Origin: Seriola aureovittata
Taxonomy: Eukaryota; Chordata; Actinopteri; Carangiformes; Carangidae
Assembly (NCBI RefSeq): GCF_021018895.1
Contig: NC_079368.1
Location: forward strand, 6,632,001-6,696,000
Length of the DNA stretch: 64,000 nt
Direction of reading: 5' to 3'
Each line of letters begins with the position of its first letter. The first letter of the stretch is position 1. The position numbers and the translations under genes were made by a program. Under the pieces are notes generated by a model. That model saw only the letters and a list, made by a program, of their open reading frames with translations, made no database searches and was not told where the DNA came from. Positions 19,800 to 64,000 of this stretch are shown here, piece by piece.

Positions 19800-22700
19800 T
19801 CAGAGACACTTCCATCAAGGAAATGTCCATTTTCAGTAAATAGAATAGATTTTATGGAAAGGGCTCAGCAGAACAACAATGACAAAATGGCAGAACTGAT
19901 TCCCCTTTAATAAACACATACTATAAACACTGCAGCAGTAAAACAGTGTTCGAATTAGTTACTTTGTCAGGTTATGATGGCCACACTATACACCTGCAGG
20001 AACATGATTGGGTGTTACTAGTCAGCTGATAGCTACACAGCAGATGAATGAGCCAGTGATTGTTATGCATGAATGAATCAAACGATGCCAGCAGGCTAAT
20101 GCAAGTGCGGCATTAGAGCCCTGTCTATGCTCCAAATGTTTACACATCTTCATTTCGTAATTTATGCCACATGTCAATTTTTATATCCTAATGTCATTCA
20201 TTTATAGACATACATTAATCTAAATGTTGTCCCAGTGTGATTTGAGCTGTTGCAATACTACAAAAACCCTGTCTTTTTCATATAATTCACATTCACTAAT
20301 TCCACATAGAAAACCCCAGTGGAGTTCTGGCCACTGCTCACATTGAAAAGGAATTACACAGCTGGCTTTACTGGACCACTGACAATTTTGATATAGGATT
20401 TCACAGTCCAATTACAAGTGGGCTGATCTTTCTTGTTTTAGAAAGCCCAACATGTCTCTCTAATAGAAAAAGCAAACGAGTCCTTAATGCAGGACTAATC
20501 TCAGCACCAACCCCCATCTATTCCCTGGCAGTGCATTATTAATGGGCAGTGTGGAGCTGGTGAGTACAGGGGCCTCTCCTCGCTAATGCGTTCATTCCTC
20601 ATTGTTAGATGTCTGGTGAGGAAAACGCACACACATTCCGCCTTCTCACAGACTCATACCTACAGGCGCTCATGCAGGCACATGCACGTGCATACACACA
20701 TAGGTGAGCCATCTATGCAGAATATATTCTTAGGGGAAATTATTATATTTTTAGCTGGCATTCAGTGAATCCTCCACAGATCCTCTGATAAGGTCACAAT
20801 GGCAAATTGAATGCAGCTTATTGAATCCCACACCCACACTGTCAATCAGCATTTCCTAATTGGATCAAAGATTACTTGTGGCAGCTGTATAAAACATCAA
20901 ACGAGTAATTAAATGAAATAATGAGAAAATAAACCTTAATGTTGCCAAGTGGGAATGGAGGCGAGCTGAGGAACGTGATTCCGCTGTGCTCTCTGAAATT
21001 ATCTCTCTCCGGCTCAGGCTAATTGCTGGAGGATGTCCTCTTAACTGAGTGTGAAAAGCTGTGTCTAATTACTGCAACATTAATCAGGCATTAGCATGTT
21101 ATCACAAGGTTAACTTATCAGGAGGGGCCCATGAGCAGCTGGAGGTGCCATTTACCCGTGCTGCACTGGGCCAGTGGGGCCACAAGGGGTAGTGCTTGTT
21201 CTTCCTATGAATCATTACTCATTGAAGCCCAGAGCCGAAATCAAAGGCAACCATGTTGAATTGGACTGAGTGAGCGTCTCGGTTTTGAGAATCCTCAGTG
21301 TCGTATGGGAAAGACCAGAATCAATATCAGCTATTTCCTGCTCATTGTGGAGCTGAAATTGGTACATTTATCCTCAGGGGATTCAAATTTTTAGTCTGTA
21401 ATTTGCTAACATCTTACTTTGCACAGCAGCACCAAAGGAGAGAGCTTCACCATACACTGAATGAAGAATTACGTGTACTGAGAGAATCTGCAAAATCAAT
21501 GACAAGCAATTGTGTGCTTGGTGGAGCAGTTGAGTCCGATGTAATGAAGATTGACTGGATGGTGACTGCATCCTAAATTACCCCACTAGTCAAATATGAA
21601 CACAGATACAATGTCAGCCACCGCTGCTGGTTGAGAGATGTAAAATGTAAAATATTTGCCAGGGCTGGAACAAGCAGCAAATTAGTTATTCAGTTATTAT
21701 AGTTATTTTAAGTTGAAATGGCCTTCTAAAAATATGGCAAATACATCGCTTTAAGGATATGTGTGTTTTGGACTATTTTTGTCACATGTCACTGAAAAAT
21801 GTATTAAATATAACAGCATGAAGGTATATGTGTGTGTGTGGAATTTGCAATCATTGCATGCCAAATGACCTGCATGTGTGTAGATTAAAGGTCATTTCTG
21901 GCAGCAGGTTGGTCCTGTGCCCTGACTTCATTACCAGCAGCTCCAGAGTAGTCTCATCAGGATTCCAGCAGGGCAGAGAAGCTGTACCTCCAGCAGCCCT
22001 GCCAAAGGCGCTCATTTGTCAGAGAGGCATGGAGATCACAGGCCGACAAATCTCCCACGTCTCCCAGACTGTCAAGCTCTTTGCCTGCATATCAAAGACA
22101 AAAGAACAGAGCGGGAGAGCAAGAGAGCAGAGCAGCCATTCTATTCAGAGATGGTCAGCCGTTTAAACCCCCCAAGCATGGCCTTTGAAAACGCTTATTA
22201 GCCTGGGTGAGAGAGATTACAAGCAAATAAAATTACATTCATTGTGATATTTGATTTCATAATACCCACAGAATTATAATTACACTGCACTCACACTTTT
22301 CATTTAAAAACCATTCGGCGACAACAAAGAATCAGAGATGGGAATGAGCAGGTTGTGCACCTAGTGAGTGAGTGCACATTATCAGGCCTGTTTCACTAGA
22401 AGTAACAATAAAGGGAAAAGAATGGAGGCACTAATAAGAATGTAATCAGCTGAGAGAGTAGGATTTAATGATATGGAACACAGGGCTTTATTTTCATCTG
22501 TCAGTCTTTTGGTGCAACAACAGGAGAGCATGTTGGGAAGAAAAATGCCTTTTTTTCTGGTGTTATATTCCTCCCAGAGGCTGCAATATGGAAGCAAGTT
22601 TTATTTTTTTTTAAAGGCCTGCTTCTTACTACCCCTCCCCCGTCATATCTCAGCTGCAACCGGCCTGTCTGTCAGGGTTGCACCAAAAGCACAACGGTGT

Positions 22701-24304
22701 ATTACAGGGGGAAGGTGGGCATATGCTGTCTGGCTTAAACCAACAAGCAGAAGGGAAAAGATAAGAGACATTCTTGGGCGGCATAGAAACGAGGCATGAG
22801 AAGGGCCAGCTTGATAGCAGTACTTGTTGTTCTGATGTGTTAAATAGCTGGCCTTCAACACCCCAATCAATCGTTGAGTGAGCCACTGTGTAGCCAAGGG
22901 TTCTGTGAGATAGCCAGATGGCTGAAGTCAATGGAGCTTTGCCTGGTCTCTTGTGTCACAAAGGGATGATCATGAATCTGGCCGCACAGACTGGACAAAA
23001 TACATGATATATTGCTGGCTGAATGTTTTCTGAGGTTGATAAGCTCAAATAGATGTTGTTTCAAAATGTAGCCCTGATTAAGGCTCTGTGCTAATCAGCA
23101 ACAGAATAATAACAAGTCATCCCCGAAACATTCAACAACATACTTGGCCTTGGGTGGCTGTCGAGGACATTTTTGTTTTGGCTTGCACGACGAGCTTGTC
23201 TGATGAGATAAGTATTACTGTAGATCTCGCTGTGTGTAATGATGCCTACCAACCATTGTGTGGTACTCCAGCCATTTGACACAGGAAAGCAGGAGGCAGC
23301 CAATACGCCAATGTGCACATACAAGAACGTCTGTGTGACAAGACAAGCATTTTGAATTCACTCCAAGACCTCCAGAGGCCTTTGTTGACTAATCTGCAAA
23401 CAATCCGCTCTGCAAGCCCCATTGCAAGTGGAAGAACAAGCCCCTTAAGCTGTGACATTAACGAACACAGTGAGATAAGATAGGGTTTGTTATCTTAGTG
23501 CATGGAACTCCTGCCCAGATAGGAGATAAGAGCCATTCAAAGCATGTTTGCTGCCAGACAAATTTCCAAAGAAGCATGGGAGGCAGGCAAAGCCAGGCCT
23601 GGAATGCAGAGAAGCTCCACTGAAGCCAGTCTCATGAAGAATATGATCCTCTCGCCCTTTTCAGCCTTATTATAGCCTCTGTTGGTATTTTTGTGAGTGA
23701 GGGTTATAACTTGTTGATGACATAAATAGACTGAGACTGTGCTGAAAGAAGCAATAAGAATCCAATATGCACCAAGAGAGTGACCTCACACAAGGATGTT
23801 GCGCACCTGAATACAATCAAACTGTTTCATATATTATTCAAATGCTCAGAAGGAGTGAACTGCCTTTAACAATGTCTCCCGTGATAGTGATGCCACACAG
23901 ACAGAATTATGCTCCAGATAAACATTGTATAAATGAGCATATGGCATTGTTTATTTGCCCACTCAGATTTATGATTTTTTGTCATGGATGTTATGTTAAC
24001 TTGGCCATTTGTTGCTTGAACATTACTTTTGACCTGTCTTTCCATTTTCTCATAACACTGGGACAACATAGACTTTTCATCCAAAGGTTTCTAGGTATAA
24101 ACGCATGTTTAATGAATAATTTATACAGATATTAATCAATTTGTTATTTAAAATAATTTGTTTTCTAAAACAAGAATTTGTCTACAAGTTGAATGAGATA
24201 AATTAACTTGTTTCCAGCTTCTCCGTCCATTATAATTGTCCCGTATCAGAACAACCTAGAGCTTCCAAAGCTGTAACACGTATAAGAATAACTTCAACAC
24301 CTTT
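19800..24304. other. Intergenic; no gene, possible conserved non-coding DNA
   Basis: No coding exon with splice context is visible. Part of it (about 20500-21130) is homeodomain-site rich and low in repeats, as conserved enhancers often are. A short TG run occurs at about 21827-21838. Confidence 0.4.
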
Positions 24305-24735
24305 TTTATTACCTTCCCCAAGGAGGTTATGTTTTCATCCGTGTCTGTTTCTTTGTTTTCTTTGTTTGTCAGCAAGATTTTGCAGAAAGTGCTGAACCGA
24401 TTTGCACCCAATTTGGTAAACAGATGGATTATGGGCCAGGGAAGAACCCATTCAATTTTGGTGCTGATCCAGTCCAAGGGGTGGATACAGTGATTTGTTT
24501 TTTTTATCACTTTTCTTAAGATTGTGTGGTTTTGGGGATTTTTCAACATTTTTGTCAGTTTCTCTGTAAATAATGTTTGGGTGTTGATGTTAAAAAATCA
24601 GACATATATGGTGTTGACATCGATGTGTTTGTACAGTTTGGTGCAGATCCAGGTAATAATCCGTATCTGACAGACATGTAGGATTGTTTGGCCTTGGTGG
24701 AGGTATCAGCTCTGCTGAGTGCCATTCTGGTGATT
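24305..24735. repeat. Dispersed short repeat (CCAAGGAGGTTATGTTTT type)
   Basis: It starts ACCTTCCCCAAGGAGGTTAT and ends GGCCTTGGTGGAGGTATCAG followed by CTGAGTGCCATTCTGGT. The ends are partly inverse-complementary and the body has GGTGCTGATCCAG and GGTGCAGATCCAGG. I recognise the pattern as a widespread short non-coding repeat of animal genomes. It lacks coding capacity. Confidence 0.65.
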
Positions 24736-27700
24736 CAGGTTACAGTTCCATAGACTGCTTTAGTGAAATGAACAGAAAAAGTTAAGACTCATCATAAGCA
24801 TCAGCGTTAGTATTTAGAAAACTCTTGAGGCCAATTATCAAATGCTAACTTTAAGACTTAGCTAACTTAAAACGTAGCTATAACTCACTTTAAAGTTAGG
24901 CATAAAAATTAAGAATTTGCTATAGAACCTTTCAATTTAAGCCAAGACATTTATTATTATTTATTGGTTATGGCTAACTTTAGCTACCTCTATATTCATT
25001 GAGTTAACTATTATAGCTAACTATCATTTGTTTGTATTTGTGAATTTTCCAATCTGGTCCAGGGAGTGAGGGGGAGGGAATTCCTGTTTCTGTTTACGCT
25101 TGTTGTGGTGAAATATGATTTGACTGCAGTAATTGTGTACCTGTGACATTAGCATCTGATCTGATCAAACCCTATTGCTCAACAAAGCTGAATACAGTTG
25201 CTGTGCTGCTGCTGGTGGTCTGCTGGTGGTCTTATCCCAAGTCAAATCCTAGCTGGCTCTAAGGGAACACTGACAGTTTAATATAAGCTCTGTGCTTTGA
25301 GCAGAGGGATAGCATGGTTTTACGTGGAAAGATAGGATGTTTTATTTTTAAATGTGTTATTAATTCATAGGCTGTAAAAACAACCTTTTTGTCAATTTCA
25401 TAATGTCATATTGGAAAGGAAATCCTCACACATGGAAGCCAAGAACTAGGTGTTGCGTCTCTGCCAGCGTCAAACTGAATAAATGCTTATGAATATGCCC
25501 ACACCACCAGAGGGGATGGACTAAATCGTAATTCTCATTCTGCGGCTTGGAAAAACTTCCGCCTTCCCCGGTGCCAAGCGGCTCTGAGGCGATCCCAGTG
25601 ATGAGCCAGGGAACGCTCTGCTAACTGAGCTCTGGAGAAATACGGTCACGGCAAGATCCATATTCAAATAAACTTCACTCTTGGCCCGTGCACACAAGCC
25701 ATGTTGTCACCAGCTGGCAGTGCCTCTCACCGCCTCTTCAAATACTGAGCCACTTTTGATTAACGTCTCTACGGCTAATCATGTGCATTAGCTGTGCCAA
25801 ATTGGACGAGCCACGTATGGCCTCCATTTGCCTTGAAATCTCTCTTTTTTTTCTTTTTTTTTTTAACTCATTCGAAGCATTTGAGAGCTTCCCTTTACAC
25901 CACCCACCCCTCCCCTAAGTCTTCTCTTGTCTAGTGCCCATACATAGAACAGAGAGGGTGGTGTGGCGGCACCGTGCCATCCTGTGGGTCGCTGAATGAG
26001 AGGACTATCGCTGCCAGATGCACCCAGCTGCATAAATGTTATTCATTTTTTATGGCTTGTGTACATAATATGGCCAGTGTGGGAGATTGTGAGGTTCCAC
26101 TAAAGGCTGGAAAAATCCTCAAAATTGAATCAAAGTGGAAAACTTATTTTGGCTGGTGGCTCTTCTGGACCTCCTCCTTTTCCATCTCCCTTAATTCTCT
26201 CCTACTCCTCCCTGTCTCATGTCGTGCTCTCTGAGGTTCCTCTGTGAGTGATTTACAGTATATTCTTTCTCCTAGGCTGCATTGGCTGGTCTCCTTGCTC
26301 AGCCATAGCGGTGGTGGTGTGAGACAGCCAGAATATTTGTCATAGATCCAGAGGTGCAAAGACATTAGACAGCACTTTGTCACCAGTGGCTGGAATTCAC
26401 ACCATTTGGCTGTTTCCAAGTCAGCTCCTTAACCGCTGACTGGCCTGGTTTGTGTCAGCTGCCGCTCTGTTGACATTGAAGGCTAAAAAAAGATGGCAAC
26501 ATGGAAGGATCTATGCTGTTAGCCTTTTTAGGTGGTCAAAACAACACGCAGTCTAAGAAGAGCGCTGTGACCGGGATCCACCGCCAAAGCCCTTGACTTG
26601 GAGCTCTCTCCCCCAGTTCACAGTTCAGATATAGTTTAGAGGTTTAGAATGGCTCTCGTCAGGGTTTGCTGCTCCCCGCAGAGAGATGGGCTTGAGCTCC
26701 GAGCAGAGCCACGGTCTCCCAAATCACCAGGCCCAGCGGAGGCCCCAGCAATCCAAATGTGATAGTGGCGGGGGCCTCCCGTCTCATTACCAATCTCCAT
26801 TTCAAAACAGCCTTCAAATGGGAACTAATGCATTAGCTCTCGCTGGGGTAAAAGTCTAGGGAGCCACTACATAGCGGCTCAAAAACGCTTTCATACATGT
26901 TTTATCAGCGGGGGGAGAGCAAGCAAGAGAGAAAAGGAGCTTGGACTGAACCATTCATTTGTTGCCCATCTTATTAGCTTGGCACTGTGTTATTAGCGGC
27001 CATTGTGCTCAATAAAAGCCCCTTAGGTTTGTTCCACTGTTCGCTGAATCTGGGGTGAGCTCTGTGCCAGGCGCTTTTTGGAGGTATTTGAGAGCATGAA
27101 AATTCAATCCCAAACCCTCAGCATTGAGTTTTCTCACAGATAAATGAAGAGGATTAGTGGAACAATAAAACAATGTCTTACCTCAGATACCACCATATCC
27201 TATTAATTGGGATTATAGTGGAGAAATGTGTAAAAAAAATAAAAAAAATAAATAAACCCCACAATCTTGTATCACAGTCACTTCTTTGTGACAAGCTGAT
27301 ACATAAAGCCCTGTCACAGTAACAACGTTTCGTCAAATAGGAAATGTGTTCCAAATAATGAAGAAGTAAATATAGAAAAATCATAAACAATGCCAGCAAA
27401 AGAGAAAAAAAAAGCCTGAACATGTGAAGAATAGCTGTGGAAAAGCTGACAATATTGCAGACGCTATAATAACCCACCTAGGGTTGGATATGCTAGGCAA
27501 TGTGTCAATTGATTCCCATCTGATGATGGACTGTGTGTTGAAATAAATTGACCTTGCCAGACGATGAGTGAAATTGATGGAGCTTTTCATCTCCGGAGGG
27601 CCGTTCCACACTCAGCCGTAAAATGGATAGAGCACAGGACAGAGTGATTGAGTCGGGGGGAAATGTAAGGTGAGGATTTTTCTTCTACCAAAGCTTGCTT

Positions 27701-28754
27701 GGTAAATAATAGTTACAGAAAAAATCACTATGTAGTAACTATAGAGGTTAAGTACCTGTTGCTGACTAGATGATTAGGACTATAAGCACACAGCGCTAAA
27801 GTGAAGCTGGCCACTGACAGATGCTACCCGTTGGAGGAATATGTGGCTCAATTACCGGGGGCCTAAATTGAAAGTGATAGTGATTTAAGTCTTCCCAATC
27901 CCCAGCCCTATTCTGGCAAGCAGTCTTTTCAAGGAGCCCTTTTAAAAAAAACCCCGCTGGAGTGTGTGAGACACAGGAGCGCCATTGATTTTCAGTAACA
28001 TCCCCTAATGACCTGGCCACGGTTTGATCCACGCTGTTATTATGGGCTGATACCATGGGACAGGATTGGTGGGTCTCACGGCACACAGCAGCGAGATGAG
28101 TAGTCAGGGCATTATCAGGATGAATTGGCGGCAAGCACAGCCGAGGTCTTGTCAATAGCAGGACAGGGCGCCTCAGGGCTCCCTTCGCGGCCCACACCAG
28201 AGCGCCTTCCGGCCTCATTAGAAAAGCAGATGAGTGGTGTGCATGAGGAGAGGAGGCGTATGAGAGGGGAGAGGAGCCTCTCCTCCACCATCTGATAGCC
28301 TGCCTCCCAGGCATTGCTCCTCTTAATGAGTCCAGACCACGGGTCAATATGCCACTGGGCTGCCAGTCAATACCGGTTACCTGCAACACAAACACTCAAA
28401 ACCTGCTTTCATACAAAATCAATGTCCTATTAGTCCCTCCCTGTATTGCCTTGGCCCAGTCTCATCGATCCCCTCTGAAGAGCTCTGCAGCCCATGTATG
28501 ACAGATTATGGCCAAATGATCTGATGGCTTAGGTTACTCTGCCAGCCAAGTCTGTTGCCTTTATGATTTCAAAGTAATAGCTTGATATCAGATGAGCAAA
28601 TACTCTAAATGCTGAAAACTGAGGCACAAGGGTTATTGGCAAACCTATCAAGCTAACATCAACATTCCTCTCAGCAGGTTTGGCTTACAGACAAATTCAG
28701 TCCTGGTGTCAGCACCGACAGCGAGCACCAGGATTAAAGACAGGCTTGCAAATG
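24736..28754. other. Intergenic downstream of fbrsl1; no gene, candidate conserved non-coding blocks
   Basis: 24840-25020 is rich in repeated TAGCTAAC words. 25490-27130 and 27800-28400 are balanced in composition and free of recognisable repeats, like conserved non-coding DNA around developmental genes. A 199-codon minus-strand frame at 27796-28395 has no recognisable protein signature. Confidence 0.4.

Positions 28755-64000
<35,246 letters not shown>

Noticed and set aside
27796..28395. 199-codon minus-strand open frame downstream of fbrsl1
   Set aside because: No family motif, no supporting splice or promoter signal, and odd composition. More likely chance within constrained non-coding DNA.

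Overview
This window comes from a vertebrate nuclear genome, almost certainly a teleost fish. Genes are split by GT-AG introns, intergenic space is long, and several repeats are recognisably fish-type: a tRNA-derived SINE, a dead Tc1-like transposon, an L2/CR1-like LINE tail, a fish dispersed repeat and a foldback MITE. The SINE resembles families I associate with percomorph fishes, but that narrower placement is an inference.

Layout. (1) 1-1935, plus strand: the last two coding exons and 3' UTR of a gene I do not recognise, cut by the left edge. (2) 5309-12140, minus strand: a complete chfr gene (FHA-RING-PBZ ubiquitin ligase). I joined 17 coding exons with consistent phases into a 634-residue reading frame with no internal stop. 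A probable non-coding first exon and promoter lie near 12.9-13.3 kb. (3) 13.3-19.8 kb: a repeat graveyard holding the Tc1 transposase remnant, an eIF4G-like pseudogene, the LINE fragment, a near-palindromic 390-bp foldback element and a dispersed fish repeat. (4) 19.8-28.75 kb: intergenic DNA with no supportable gene, one further dispersed repeat, and stretches that look like conserved non-coding DNA. (5) 28755 to the right edge, minus strand: the 3' part of a gene of the AUTS2/FBRS/FBRSL1 family, called fbrsl1 from synteny with chfr and from its C-terminus. Fifteen exons give 1074 residues in one continuous frame to the stop codon. The 5' exons lie beyond 64000. The 17.6-kb intron between 46252 and 63838 has no supportable exon.

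How the genes relate. chfr and fbrsl1 are both on the minus strand and are near neighbours in human 12q24.33, so this looks like conserved vertebrate synteny. Nothing suggests they act in one pathway. CHFR is a mitotic-checkpoint, PAR-binding E3 ligase; AUTS2-family proteins are subunits of variant Polycomb PRC1 complexes in the nucleus. Gene 1 converges on chfr.

I did not find a new multi-gene system. The most interesting items are the foldback element, the eIF4G-like pseudogene beside a dead Tc1 copy, splice-site curiosities in chfr and fbrsl1 (a C20 tract serving as a polypyrimidine tract, an in-frame alternative acceptor, a 30-bp microexon), and candidate conserved non-coding elements in and downstream of fbrsl1. 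Exon limits come from reading splice signals and phase by eye; no alignment was run.
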